Of a stretch of 64,000 nucleotides of DNA, positions 41,501 through 49,696 are shown in pieces. This stretch comes from Hymenobacter persicinus (lineage in GTDB: Bacteria; Bacteroidota; Bacteroidia; Cytophagales; Hymenobacteraceae). A program made the translations under genes and the position numbers. The DNA lies in contig NZ_SEWE01000014.1 of the NCBI RefSeq assembly GCF_004167665.1, positions 42,895 through 106,894 of the forward strand, read 5' to 3'. Each line of letters starts with the position of its first letter. The stretch's first letter is position 1. A model generated the notes under the pieces. The model was given only the letters and a program-made list of their open reading frames with translations. It did not search any database and was not told where the DNA came from.

Positions 41501-41754
41501 GCCGACACGGCGTCGGAAGTCATGTATTTCATGCCCGGCACGCCGTTCACGGCCTGCTCCAGCGGAATCAGCACCGATTCGGTGAGCACCTTGGCACTGG
41601 CGCCGGGGTAGGAGGCGCTGACCATGACCAGGGGCGGCGAAATTTCGGGAAACTGCGAGGTGGGCAGCTGGAAGATGGCCAGCCCGCCCATGAGCAGGAT
41701 GACAATCGAAATGACGATGGCAAAGACTGGCCTGCGAATGAATTTACTAAACAT
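38563..41754 (-). CDS. RND multidrug efflux pump (HAE1 family)
   Basis: This 1063-residue inner-membrane pump is full length with 12 helices and two large periplasmic loops. It starts MFSKFIRRPVFAIVISIVI. The proton relay region in helix 4 reads GIVVDNAIVVIEA: Asp409 matches AcrB Asp407, but the next acidic residue (AcrB Asp408) is Asn410. The Lys of helix 10 is present (LLGKNAVLIVEFA). The RND signature ends and the IGSSALGGMLFGTVFGVIIIP segment are normal. It is the middle gene of the adaptor-pump-channel operon. Substrates are unknown; hydrophobic drugs or bile-like compounds are typical for the family. Confidence 0.96.
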   Translation of the reverse strand: MFSKFIRRPVFAIVISIVILLMGGLAIFQLPTSQFPEISPPLVMVSASYPGASAKVLTESVLIPLEQAVNGVPGMKYMTSDAVSAGEANIQIVFNLGTNPDQAVVNVNTRIAQVLNRLPLIVQREGVIVNRVVPNMLMYVNLYSKDKNTDMKYLFNFAGVNMIPELQRLSGIGRASILGSRQYAMRVWLKPDRMRAYNISVDDVMKALDEQSVIGSPGRIGRADGKNAQSLEYVLSYQGRFNDVEQYKNVILRANPNGESLHLKDVANVELGSEYYDIYSNLNQYPSAAIVLKQTYGSNASDVIKEVKAKLEELKKTSFPPGMDYKITYDVSNFLDASIENVIHTLRDAFILVALVVFLFLGDWRSTLIPALAVPVSLVGSFVAMQAFGLTINMITLFALVLSIGIVVDNAIVVIEAVHAKMEEKHMSPYNAVREVVGEISGAIIAITIMMTAVFIPVSFMSGPVGIFYRQFSITMATAIVISGLVALTLTPVLCAMILKNHHGQPKKQTPMQRFFDWFNRSFDKLTNAYVGLLQKIVANRIVTFVMLIAFGLGIWAITAKLPAGFIPSEDQGLIYAIVQTPPGTTLEQTNAVSKRLRDLAKDVPGVNNISTLAGYEVLTEGRGSNAGTCLIDLKPWSERKESIADIVEELEKRAKQIPGATIEFFEPPAVPGYGAAGGFQLQLLDKTNSGDYKALEKVNNEFIAKLKKRKELTGVFTFFSANYPQYELKIDNELAMQKGVSIGNAMNTLSILVGSTYELGFIKYQRFFKVFVQASPEYRKLPEDVLNMWAKNDKGEMVPFSAFMKIVKTQGANEINRYNMYTTGSIRGGAAPGYSSGEAIKAVQEVAQDLPHGYGIDWGGLSKDEVSRGNESTVIFAIVLLFVYLVLAAQYESFLLPLAVIFSLVAGVFGSFLFIKMFGLANDIYAQVGLVMLVGLLGKNAVLIVEFAALKHEEGMSVRDAAIEGAKVRFRPILMTSFAFIAGLIPLVVATGAGAIGNRTIGSSALGGMLFGTVFGVIIIPGLYYFFGTLAGNNKLIRDENESPILEGVEPRVLIEESEPYA

Positions 41755-41785
41755 AGCTTTGGGTTCGTTGTCAGGTGCTCGTTGT

Positions 41786-41860
41786 CAGTTGTCAGGAATG
41801 TGCTTGCTGCCGTTATCAGATTGGCCTGACAACTAGCAACAAGCACATTGCTGACAACCA
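41786..41860. repeat. Long imperfect inverted repeat inside the efflux operon
   Basis: Arms of about 34 bases (41786-41819 and 41826-41860) share GTTGTCAG, AATGTGCTTG and TTGC blocks and pair across a 6-base centre. It lies in the 111-bp space between adaptor and pump genes, has no T-run, and includes repeated GTTGTCA words. Confidence 0.75.
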
Positions 41861-41865
41861 ACTGC

Positions 41866-42954
41866 TTACTCGCTGTCGACTTTCAGGTGCGAAATGACCG
41901 TCTGCGGGGCCCGGAAGTCGTAGGCCACCTTGTCGCCGTCCTTCACTTTGCGCAGGCCCTCGAGCAGGATTTTGTCGGTGGTCTTGATACCGGACTTGAT
42001 GACGTAGAGGTCAGGCATCTCGGAGGCAATGCCAACTTCCTGCTGGTGCACCACATTGTTCTTGTCGACGACGAAGACGTACTTTTTCTCCAGCACCTCA
42101 AACGTGGCTTTCTGCGGGATAATCAGGGCGCCTTTGAGCGGCACGGTCATCAGCACCGAGCCGGTTTCGCCGTTGCGCAGCAGGCCGTCGGGGTTGGGGA
42201 AAGTGGCCCGGAAGGCGATGTTGCCGGTTTCGTTGTTGAAGTCGGCCTCAATGGTCTGCACCACGCCGGGCTGGTCAAACACCTCGTTGTTGGCCATGCG
42301 CAGCTTCACTTTCTGGGCGCTGTCACTGGTTTTGGCGTGCTGCTTATACGAGAGGTACTCCGCCTCCGGCACGTTGTAGTACACCCACATCTTGCTGTTG
42401 TCCGAGAGCGTGGTCAGCAGGTCGCCCTCGTCGACGAGGGAGCCCAGCCGGGCCTGGAAGTGGTCCATGATGCCGCTAAAGGGCGCTTTCACGGTCGTGA
42501 ACTGCAGGTGAGTCTGGGCCAGGGACACTTCGGCGTTGGCCTTGTCGTACTTGGCCTGGGCCAGGGCCAGCTCACTGCCCGACACGATGTTTTTGTCGGC
42601 CAGCTTCTTGGTGTTCTGGTACTCCAGCCCCACGTAGTGCGCCTCGGCCTGGGTTTTCTTCAGCTCGGCCTGGTACACGGTCGGCTTGATCTGAAACATG
42701 GTCTGGCCCTGCTGCACGCGCTGTCCCTCGTCCACGAAAATCTTTTCCAGGTAGCCTTTCTCCAGGGCCCGCAGCTCGATGCGCTGGAAGGAGTGAATCT
42801 GGGCCACGTACTCCTTGGTAATGGTCGTGTCCTTGAGCAGCGGGCTGGTGGCCACGAGCTTGATCTGTTCTTCGACGGGCTTTTGCTCCTCCTTGCAGCT
42901 GCTGGCAGCGTAGCACAGCGCGCCGCAGCTCAGAAGCAGGAACGTTCTTTTCAT
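41866..42954 (-). CDS. RND efflux periplasmic adaptor (membrane fusion protein)
   Basis: This 362-residue adaptor begins MKRTFLLLSCGALCYAASSC, a lipoprotein signal with Cys20. An ATG at 42972 would add six residues. It shows the usual plan: barrel-sandwich half (VAQIHSFQRIELRALEKGYLEKIFVDEGQRVQQGQTMFQI), helical hairpin (QAELKKTQAEAHYVGLEYQNTKKLADKNIVSGSELALAQAKYDKANAEVSL), the second lipoyl half (VKAPFSGIMDHFQARLGSLVDEGDLL), a beta-barrel domain and the membrane-proximal end. It is first in the operon, joining the pump to the outer-membrane channel. Confidence 0.95.
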   Translation of the reverse strand: MKRTFLLLSCGALCYAASSCKEEQKPVEEQIKLVATSPLLKDTTITKEYVAQIHSFQRIELRALEKGYLEKIFVDEGQRVQQGQTMFQIKPTVYQAELKKTQAEAHYVGLEYQNTKKLADKNIVSGSELALAQAKYDKANAEVSLAQTHLQFTTVKAPFSGIMDHFQARLGSLVDEGDLLTTLSDNSKMWVYYNVPEAEYLSYKQHAKTSDSAQKVKLRMANNEVFDQPGVVQTIEADFNNETGNIAFRATFPNPDGLLRNGETGSVLMTVPLKGALIIPQKATFEVLEKKYVFVVDKNNVVHQQEVGIASEMPDLYVIKSGIKTTDKILLEGLRKVKDGDKVAYDFRAPQTVISHLKVDSE

Positions 42955-43406
42955 CAGGGCCTTAGGTAACATGACAGGCAATTGGGGTGTATTGGAGAAT
43001 TTAAATTCGGGGAGTGGGCTGCCGGGGCGAATCAGCGGGGTGGAAGCAGGGCTCCGCGGGCACCAAGCTCCGGGTGGCCGGCTTGGGAAGCCGGGGCCAA
43101 ACAGGCCCGGAAGGCAGCATCGAGGGTGGGAGGAGCAAAGGCTGAGCAGCTTGTGTCGTGGGTTGACGGCACAAAGCAAGCCCCGGTGGCATGAAGCTAA
43201 AATGAAGTAAGCTTGAATTCCTGCTAAAAAAACTACCCGCCAACTCCGCTTTCGGCCGCCGTTCGGGCCTGACTATCAACCCGGAAAAGTAGTATTTGCG
43301 CCGCCCGCTCCCGGCTCCTCAAGCCGGTTGGCATACCCCGCAAAAAGACCCGGCCCCGCAACAGATTCGTTGCGGGGCCGGGCCTTTTCGGGGCGGCAGG
43401 AAAGGG
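42955..43406. other. 452-bp region without a gene upstream of the efflux operon
   Basis: This should be the promoter region of the efflux operon. No regulator gene is next to it and no clear TAnnTTTG element on the minus strand was found. The far end holds the terminator of the TrmH-type gene. Open frames here have no protein-like features. Confidence 0.5.
43342..43387 (-). terminator. Strong terminator of the TrmH-type gene
   Basis: CGGCCCCGCAAC/GTTGCGGGGCCG stem with loop AGATTC; on the minus strand it ends in GGGTCTTTTTG. Confidence 0.9.
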
Positions 43407-43946
43407 CTAGGGCCGGACGGCCAGGAGCTTGCTGATAAAGTCCCAGAGCACCACGCCGGCCGCCACGCTCACGTTCAGGGAATGCTTGGTGCCAAACTGC
43501 GGAATTTCCACCGCCGCGTCGCAGAGGGCCAGCACCTCGTCATCCACGCCAAACACCTCGTTGCCCATGATCAGGGCGTAGGGCTGGCCTGGCAGGGGCT
43601 GGAAGGTGGTCAGATCCTGGCTCACGTCGGTCAGCTCCACGGCCACCAGCCGGTAGCCCGCCGCCTTGAGCTGGAGCAGGGCTTCCACCGTGGTAGGCGC
43701 GTATTCCCACTGCACCGACTCGGTGCTGCCCAGGGCCGTTTTGGTGATTTCGCGCTGGGGTGGGCGCCCGGTGATGCCGCAAAGCCAGATTTTCTCGATG
43801 GCAAACGCGTCGGCGGTGCGGAAGGCGGCGCCCACGTTATGCAGGCTGCGCACGTTGTCGAGCACGAGGGTCAAGGGGAATTTATCCGTACTTTTGAAGT
43901 CCGTCACCGAGAGCCGGTTCAGCTCTTCCATCGTTCGTTTGCGCAT
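43407..43946 (-). CDS. TrmH/SpoU-family RNA 2'-O-methyltransferase
   Basis: This 179-residue enzyme has the SPOUT trefoil-knot motifs in order: LVLDNVRSLHNVGAAFRTADAFA (motif 1, Asn and Arg), ALIMGNEVFGV (motif 2), and IPQFGTKHSLNVSVAAGVVLWD (motif 3). It uses S-adenosylmethionine to methylate a ribose, most likely in tRNA or rRNA; the site cannot be told. The start MRKRTMEELNRL at 43946 fits the family and an upstream -7 promoter element. It lacks the N-terminal L30e-like RNA-binding extension found in RlmB. It is divergent from mutS. Confidence 0.93.
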   Translation of the reverse strand: MRKRTMEELNRLSVTDFKSTDKFPLTLVLDNVRSLHNVGAAFRTADAFAIEKIWLCGITGRPPQREITKTALGSTESVQWEYAPTTVEALLQLKAAGYRLVAVELTDVSQDLTTFQPLPGQPYALIMGNEVFGVDDEVLALCDAAVEIPQFGTKHSLNVSVAAGVVLWDFISKLLAVRP

Positions 43947-43966
43947 TGCTTTCGGGCTATTTTGCC

Positions 43967-43974
43967 CAAAGGTA
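43967..43974 (-). promoter_or_regulatory. -7 element of the TrmH-type gene
   Basis: TACCTTTG on the minus strand, exact match to TAnnTTTG, 20 bases before the ATG at 43946. No clear -33 TTG is seen. Confidence 0.55.
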
Positions 43975-44007
43975 GGAACGCGCCGGGCGACATTGGGGGT
44001 TAAAGCC

Positions 44008-44111
44008 AGTAGCGCGAACTTTGCAGTTCGCGTCCCCGCGTCGCCCTCTTCCGGCTGACCGACTTTATTCCCTACGTCTCCATTCACGCGAACCACAAAG
44101 TTCGCGCTACT
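44008..44111. repeat. 104-bp element with 25-bp terminal inverted repeats
   Basis: The left end AGTAGCGCGAACTTTG (44008-44023) recurs exactly inverted at 44096-44111, with the next 9 bases nearly matching (CAGTTCGCG against TGGTTCGCG). Each end is itself a small palindrome (CGCGAACT...AGTTCGCG). It ends 11 bases before the mutS start. Confidence 0.8.
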
Positions 44112-44122
44112 ATTGCCGCCCC

Positions 44123-46873
44123 GTGAAATCCAGTACCGCTGCCCCTGCTAAAAAAGCTGTTCCGATGCATGGCTCCGCCGGTCCCGCCCCAGTGATTGAC
44201 ACGCCGCTGATGAAGCAGTACTACCAGCTCAAGCAGCAGTACCCCGGCGCGCTGCTGCTGTTCCGGGTGGGCGACTTCTACGAAACCTTCGGCGAGGATG
44301 CCGTGACGACGGCCCGCATCGTGGATATCGTGCTGACCAAGCGCGGCGCGGGTACCTCCTCCGAAGTGGCCCTGGCCGGCTTTCCCCACCACTCCCTCGA
44401 TACCTACCTGCCCAAGCTGGTGCGGGCCGGGCAGCGGGTGGCCATCTGCGACCAGCTCGAAGACCCCAAGCAGGCCAAGGGCCTCGTCAAGCGCGGGGTC
44501 ACGGAGCTGGTCACGCCCGGCGTGTCCTTCCACGACAACGTGCTGGAGCGCAAGAGCAACAACTACCTGGCCGCCGTGCACTTCGGTAAGACGGAGGCCG
44601 GCATCAGCTTTCTGGACATCAGCACCGGCGAGTTTCTGGTGGCCCAGGGCGACATTGAGTACTTGGGCAAGCTGCTCCAGAATTTTGCCCCCGCCGAGGT
44701 ATTGTTCTGCAAGCAGAGCCGCCAGCAGTTCGAGGGACATTTCGGCCCCGATTTCTGCCACTATGCGCTGGATGAATGGGTTTTCGGCTTCGACTACGCC
44801 CACGACACGCTCACCCGCCACTTCAAGACCACCTCGCTCAAGGGCTACGGCATCGACAACCTGCGCGAGGGCATTACCGCCGCCGGCTGCATCCTGCACT
44901 ACCTGGCCGAAACCAAACACGATGAGGTCGGTCACATTGCCAACATTGCCCGCCTGGAGGAAGACAAGTACGTCTGGCTCGACCGGTTCACCGTCCGCAA
45001 CCTCGAGCTGGTCCAGCCCCAGCACCTGGGCGGTGTGCCCCTGATTGATATCCTGGATCAGACCGTGACGCCCATGGGCGCCCGCCTGCTGCGCAAGTGG
45101 GTGGTGCTGCCGCTCAAGGAGCCCATCCAGATTCAGCGCCGACTCGACACGGTGGAAGGTTTGCTCGACAACCCCGATTTGCTCGGTGAAATCAGTCAGC
45201 ACCTGCGCCAGATCAACGATTTGGAGCGCCTGATTTCCAAGGTAGCCGTGCGCCGCATCAATCCGCGGGAGCTGCTCCAGCTCAGCCGCGCCCTCGACGC
45301 CATCGGGCCCATCCGGGAGCTGCTGGCCGCCTCGGGGATGAAAGCCCTGGAAAAGCTGGCCGACCAGCTCAACCCTTGCGAGGCCCTGCGCGAAGAAATC
45401 AAAGTCAAAATCCGCCCCGATGCCGGCGTGCTCACCAATCAGGGCGGGGTGCTCAACGACGGCATCGACGCGGAGCTGGACGAGTTGCGCGGCATTGCCT
45501 TCTCAGGCAAGGACTATCTGTTTCAGCTCCAGCAGCGCGAAATCCAGAACACCGGCATTTCCTCGCTCAAGGTGGCCTACAATAAGGTGTTCGGCTACTA
45601 CCTCGAAGTCACCAACTCCCACAAGGACAAGGTGCCCGCCACCTGGATTCGGAAGCAGACCCTGGTGAATGCGGAGCGCTACATCACCGAGGAGCTCAAG
45701 ACCTACGAGGAGAAAATTCTGCACGCCGAGGACCGCCTGTTCGTCATCGAGCAGAACCTCTACAATGAGCTGGTCTTGTCGGCCCTGGAGTTTGTGCCCC
45801 GCATCCAGCAGAATGCCCGCGCCGTGGCCGTGCTCGACTGCTTGGCCTCCTTCGCCGCCACCGCCCGCCAGCACCGCTACGTGAAGCCCGTGGTGAACGA
45901 CTCGACCCTGCTCGACATCCGCGCCGGCCGCCACCCCGTCATTGAGCGGCAGCTGCCGCCCGGCGAATCCTACATTCCCAACGACATCCGCCTCGACCAG
46001 GACGACCAGCAGATTGTCATTATCACCGGCCCCAACATGGCCGGCAAATCGGCCCTGCTGCGCCAGACGGCCCTCATCGTGCTGCTGGCCCAGATCGGCT
46101 CCTTCGTGCCCGCCGACGCGGCCACCATCGGCGTCATCGACAAGATCTTCACTCGCGTGGGCGCTTCGGACAACCTCAGCAAGGGCGAAAGCACCTTCAT
46201 GGTGGAGATGACCGAAACGGCCAGCATCCTGAATAACCTGTCGGATAGGAGCCTGGTGCTGATGGACGAAATCGGGCGCGGCACCAGCACCTACGACGGC
46301 ATCAGCATCGCCTGGGCCATCGTCGAGCACCTGCACAACTTCCCCAAGGCCCGGGCCAAGACCCTTTTCGCCACTCACTACCACGAGCTCAACCAGCTGG
46401 CCGACGACTGCGAGCGGGTGCGCAACTACAACGTGGCCGTGCGCGAGGCCGACGGCCGCATCCTGTTCATGCGCAAGCTGGTGGAAGGCGGTTCCGAGCA
46501 CAGCTTCGGCATCCACGTGGCCCGCATGGCCGGCATGCCCACCTCGGTAGTGCTGCGGGCCAACGAAATCATGCACCACCTCGAGCAGGAGCGCACCAAC
46601 ACCGAGGAAGCCGCCACCGAGTTCGACGACGTGCTGGCTGGCCTAGAAAATGAGGCGCCGAAAAGCAACGGCCGCACCCCCAAGGCCCAGCCCGCCGCGG
46701 CCGTGGCCACCGCCCCGCGCCCCAGCCTGCAGCTCAGCATGTTCGAGCCCGCCGACCCTACCATGGAACGCGTCCGGGACCTGCTCCAGCAGCTCGACGT
46801 GAACACGCTCACCCCGATTGAGGCCTTGCTCAAGCTCAACGAGCTCAAGCTCGTCTTGGCCAGCAAAGGGTAG
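44123..46873 (+). CDS. mutS: DNA mismatch repair protein MutS
   Basis: This protein of about 916 residues binds mismatches and starts repair with MutL. The mismatch-binding motif [11 protein letters not shown] (the Phe-x-Glu of MutS) lies near residue 46. The connector, core and clamp domains follow. The ATPase has Walker [12 protein letters not shown] near 636, [14 protein letters not shown] and a signature loop ([15 protein letters not shown]). The C-terminal part ends [16 protein letters not shown], typical of MutS1. The first codon is uncertain: GTG at 44123 or ATG at 44165 both precede the conserved [12 protein letters not shown] dispersed inverted repeat sits directly upstream. Confidence 0.97.
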   Translation: MKSSTAAPAKKAVPMHGSAGPAPVIDTPLMKQYYQLKQQYPGALLLFRVGDFYETFGEDAVTTARIVDIVLTKRGAGTSSEVALAGFPHHSLDTYLPKLVRAGQRVAICDQLEDPKQAKGLVKRGVTELVTPGVSFHDNVLERKSNNYLAAVHFGKTEAGISFLDISTGEFLVAQGDIEYLGKLLQNFAPAEVLFCKQSRQQFEGHFGPDFCHYALDEWVFGFDYAHDTLTRHFKTTSLKGYGIDNLREGITAAGCILHYLAETKHDEVGHIANIARLEEDKYVWLDRFTVRNLELVQPQHLGGVPLIDILDQTVTPMGARLLRKWVVLPLKEPIQIQRRLDTVEGLLDNPDLLGEISQHLRQINDLERLISKVAVRRINPRELLQLSRALDAIGPIRELLAASGMKALEKLADQLNPCEALREEIKVKIRPDAGVLTNQGGVLNDGIDAELDELRGIAFSGKDYLFQLQQREIQNTGISSLKVAYNKVFGYYLEVTNSHKDKVPATWIRKQTLVNAERYITEELKTYEEKILHAEDRLFVIEQNLYNELVLSALEFVPRIQQNARAVAVLDCLASFAATARQHRYVKPVVNDSTLLDIRAGRHPVIERQLPPGESYIPNDIRLDQDDQQIVIITGPNMAGKSALLRQTALIVLLAQIGSFVPADAATIGVIDKIFTRVGASDNLSKGESTFMVEMTETASILNNLSDRSLVLMDEIGRGTSTYDGISIAWAIVEHLHNFPKARAKTLFATHYHELNQLADDCERVRNYNVAVREADGRILFMRKLVEGGSEHSFGIHVARMAGMPTSVVLRANEIMHHLEQERTNTEEAATEFDDVLAGLENEAPKSNGRTPKAQPAAAVATAPRPSLQLSMFEPADPTMERVRDLLQQLDVNTLTPIEALLKLNELKLVLASKG

Positions 46874-46999
46874 GGGGGTATAAAAAAGTGACGACTCTTA
46901 AATGAGGAATAACTTGCGGCGGTCGAAAAATAATCTGCCTGAAAATGAGGGAGAAGCGGTTTTGGGGTAAAATTCACCGCGTTTTTTTTACCCCAGTCC

Positions 47000-47029
47000 T
47001 TGACTCTACCAAAATCGTTCTTACCTTTG
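47000..47029 (+). promoter_or_regulatory. Promoter of tRNA-Gly
   Basis: TTG (47000-47002), 19-bp spacer, TACCTTTG (47022-47029). An excellent match to the Bacteroidota housekeeping promoter, about 40 bases before the tRNA. Confidence 0.75.
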
Positions 47030-47069
47030 TCGCACCATTAGCCATCGCAACAACGGTGGCTTACCTCAA

Positions 47070-47145
47070 GCGAGAGTAGCTCAGTTGGTAGAGCGCGACC
47101 TTGCCAAGGTCGAGGTCGCGAGTTCGAACCTCGTCTCCCGCTCCA
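47070..47145 (+). tRNA. tRNA-Gly (anticodon GCC)
   Basis: 76 bases including an encoded CCA. The cloverleaf folds: D stem GCTC/GAGC, anticodon stem CGACC/GGTCG with loop TTGCCAA, T arm GCGAG-TTCGAAC-CTCGT. The acceptor GCGAGAG pairs with CTCCCGC except for an A4-C69 mismatch. A promoter and a terminator flank it. Confidence 0.95.
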
Positions 47146-47150
47146 AAAAA

Positions 47151-47180
47151 GACCCTGCCCCACCGGCAGGGTCTTTTTTT
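47151..47180 (+). terminator. Terminator of tRNA-Gly
   Basis: GACCCTGCC/GGCAGGGTC stem followed by T7. Confidence 0.92.
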
Positions 47181-47203
47181 GTTCCCTTGATTCGTAGCGC
47201 CAG

Positions 47204-47608
47204 CTAGGCGTGGGCCGTCATGGAGGCACTCAGCGGGAGCAGCTTCTGCTTGAGGGCGGCAAAGTCCAGGGGTTTAGAAAGGAAGTCATCGGCGCCGAGC
47301 TTGAGGGCCGTAGTGTAGCTTTCCGCGTCGCCGTAGGCCGTTATCATCATCACCAGGGGCGGCGGCTCGGGGTGGTCGTGCTTGATTTGGCGCAGCAGTT
47401 CCAGGCCGCTCATGCCGGGCATGTTGATATCAGAGAGCACTAGGCCCACTTCCGCGTCGGTGGCGGGGTGCTGCAGGTAAGCCAGGGCTTCCTGCCCGGA
47501 GAAGGCGAAGGCAAACGAAAGGGTTTCCTCGCGGATTTCGCGCCGGAAGCGCTGCTCAAAGAGCAGGCGCACATCGGCTTCGTCGTCGACAACCAGAATG
47601 TTCATCAT
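47204..47608 (-). CDS. Single-domain response regulator (CheY-like)
   Basis: This 134-residue protein is a receiver domain only. The acidic pocket is Asp8, Asp9 and Glu10 (ILVVDDEADV), the phosphate acceptor is Asp60 (LVLSDINMPGMSG), with Thr90 (VMMITAYGD) and Lys112 (FLSKPLDF). There is no output domain, so it works by protein contact. It is divergent from the histidine kinase gene at 47839, with an AT-rich 230-bp region between them, so the two probably form a phosphorelay (inference from position). Confidence 0.95.
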   Translation of the reverse strand: MMNILVVDDEADVRLLFEQRFRREIREETLSFAFAFSGQEALAYLQHPATDAEVGLVLSDINMPGMSGLELLRQIKHDHPEPPPLVMMITAYGDAESYTTALKLGADDFLSKPLDFAALKQKLLPLSASMTAHA

Positions 47609-47838
47609 ATAGAAAGCTAGAACCTAGCGTTTTGGTACGAACAGCAGGACCCATCCCGGAGGCTGGAATCTCTATAAAGATACTATTAATATATATGAAT
47701 TAATTACAAATAATTGAGTATACTTACTCACTTGGTTTGGTCTGTCCCCGTTGTAGAACCACCAGCAAGGAAGCTCGTCGCTACCCCGGGGGAGTAGCCG
47801 TTGGAGCGCCGCTCGTCTTGGTCAGAGTTATCTTCGCC

Positions 47839-49377
47839 ATGCTCCCTCCGTCGGTTTCGGTCAAGGAAAACACTGCCCCCGGCCTTCTGCGGCGGCGGTT
47901 AATGCCCCTGGCCGCGCTGTGGCAGCGCCTGATCAACAACGGCGTGCAGCCTTCGCTCACGGTCTGGCAGCGCAAGCGGGTGCACCTGCTCAACGGCATC
48001 AGCTGCGTGACCATCGGCATCTATGCCGGCTACGTGCTGGTGTTCTTCAATTCCCCCGACTGGCTCACGTTCCGCATTTGCCTGGGCGGGGTGGTGCTGA
48101 ATCTGCCGCCGCTGATTTTCAACTACTACCACCGCTACGACGCGGCCGCCTACTACAGCGTGCTGAGTGTGACGCTGCTGTGCTCGTTTATTGCCGTGGC
48201 CCGCAAGTACGATGGCGTGGAGTACTTCCTGATTTCCAACAGCATTGTGCCAATGCTGTTCTTTCGCAACTTCTGGAAGATTGCCGTTTTGTTCGGGGTG
48301 AACGTGGCCGCCTATTTCGGAGTGCGCTACGCCATGACCGTGGTGGAGCCCTTTCTGTACGTGCCCGACAGCACCTACTTCTACCACGTGAACTTCACCC
48401 TGTTTCTGATGACGCTGTTTTTTGTGATGCACTACTTCCGCACCGAAAATTTCCGGCAGGAGGAGCTGCTCACCCGGCAGAATGAGTCCCTAATGGAGTC
48501 GTTGGAGAATCTGCGCCAAACCCAGTCCCAGCTCGTGCAGCAGGAAAAGTTGGCTTCGCTGGGGGCCCTCACGGCCGGTATTGCCCACGAAATCCAGAAC
48601 CCGCTCAACTTTGTGGGCAACTTCTCGGAAGTGAGCGGGGAGATGGTGCAGGAGCTGCGCGAGGCGCTGGGGCCGGAGCCGCTCACCGAGCCGGGCCGGC
48701 ACGCCGTGACTCAGCTGCTGCACGAACTCGAGCAAAGTCAGCAGAAAGTGGCCGAGCACGCCGGCCGGGCCAGCCGTATTGTGAAGGACATGCTCCAGCA
48801 CTCCCGGGCCAGCAGCGGCCAGAAAAAGCCCACCGACCTCAACGCCCTGGCCGACGAGTACCTGCGCCTGGCCTACCACGGCCTGCGGGCCAAGTACAAG
48901 GACTTCAACGCCACCCTCACCACTGACTTCAACCAGCACCTGGACCCCGTGCTGGTGGTGCCCGAAGAACTGGGCCGGGTTCTGCTCAACCTGTTCAGCA
49001 ACGCCTTTTACGCCGTCCGCAAAAAGGCGGCGCTGCGCCCCGGCGACGCGGCCTACAAGCCGGCCGTGGCCGTGAGCACCCAACGGGCCCAAAACGGAGT
49101 AGTACTCCGCATCCGCGACAACGGCACCGGCATTGCCCCCGACATTCTGGACAAGATCATGCACCCGTTTTTCACCACCAAGCCGCCGGGCGAAGGCACC
49201 GGCTTGGGCTTGTCCTTGAGCTACGATATCATCACCAAAGGCCACGGCGGCACGCTCACGGTCAGCTCCGAGCCGGGCGAGTTCAGCGAGTTTGCGGTGT
49301 GGCTGCCCGCCGGCCCCGCCCCGGATAAGGTGCCCGCAGCCAGCAGCCCGACCGGGGCCCGAAGGCAAGGCCCCTAA
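47839..49377 (+). CDS. Membrane sensor histidine kinase
   Basis: This 512-residue kinase has about six membrane helices in residues 45-200, no large extracytoplasmic loop, and no PAS domain. A short coiled linker ([25 protein letters not shown]) leads to the H box [14 protein letters not shown] with His250. The HATPase part has the N box ([10 protein letters not shown]), G1 (IRDNGTGI), F box ([24 protein letters not shown]) and G2. The kinase type is like NtrB-class enzymes. The start [10 protein letters not shown] at 47839 is chosen; upstream in-frame codons are not family-like. It likely signals to the divergent response regulator. Confidence 0.93.
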   Translation: MLPPSVSVKENTAPGLLRRRLMPLAALWQRLINNGVQPSLTVWQRKRVHLLNGISCVTIGIYAGYVLVFFNSPDWLTFRICLGGVVLNLPPLIFNYYHRYDAAAYYSVLSVTLLCSFIAVARKYDGVEYFLISNSIVPMLFFRNFWKIAVLFGVNVAAYFGVRYAMTVVEPFLYVPDSTYFYHVNFTLFLMTLFFVMHYFRTENFRQEELLTRQNESLMESLENLRQTQSQLVQQEKLASLGALTAGIAHEIQNPLNFVGNFSEVSGEMVQELREALGPEPLTEPGRHAVTQLLHELEQSQQKVAEHAGRASRIVKDMLQHSRASSGQKKPTDLNALADEYLRLAYHGLRAKYKDFNATLTTDFNQHLDPVLVVPEELGRVLLNLFSNAFYAVRKKAALRPGDAAYKPAVAVSTQRAQNGVVLRIRDNGTGIAPDILDKIMHPFFTTKPPGEGTGLGLSLSYDIITKGHGGTLTVSSEPGEFSEFAVWLPAGPAPDKVPAASSPTGARRQGP

Positions 49378-49487
49378 CCAAATGGCCCGCCGCCGGTCAG
49401 CGGAAATAATGGCCTGCCGATTGAGATTTTACAGTTATTGTGCCCAAATTGCCGCTCTTTTTGGCCGGGCCCAGCCCCGAAAAAGCT

Positions 49488-49573
49488 GCCAGAGTGGTGT
49501 AATGGTAGCCACGAGGGACTTAAAATCCCTTGTCTTCACGGACGTACGGGTTCGAGTCCCGTCTCTGGTACCA
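49488..49573 (+). tRNA. tRNA-Leu (anticodon TAA)
   Basis: 86 bases including CCA, with the long variable arm of class II tRNAs. Acceptor GCCAGAG/CTCTGGT (a G1-U72 wobble), D stem GTG/CAC, anticodon arm AGGGA-CTTAAAA-TCCCT, T arm ACGGG-TTCGAGT-CCCGT. Confidence 0.94.
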
Positions 49574-49611
49574 AGGCCCCTGCCGCGTCATGCGGCAGGG
49601 GCCTTTTTTTG
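49574..49611 (+). terminator. Terminator of tRNA-Leu
   Basis: AGGCCCCTGCCGC/GCGGCAGGGGCCT-like perfect stem followed by T7, directly after the CCA end. Confidence 0.92.
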
Positions 49612-49696
49612 TTTGCTTCGGCCGGGCGGAATGCTTCGTGGCGCGGGTTGTTTTGCCTATTTTTGAAAAGACCTATCCTTATCCGGCTACTCTTCG

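Noticed and set aside
38896..41829. Very long open frame opposite the RND pump gene
   Set aside because: Same effect; the His/Val/Gly-rich translation matches no family, while the pump on the other strand is complete.
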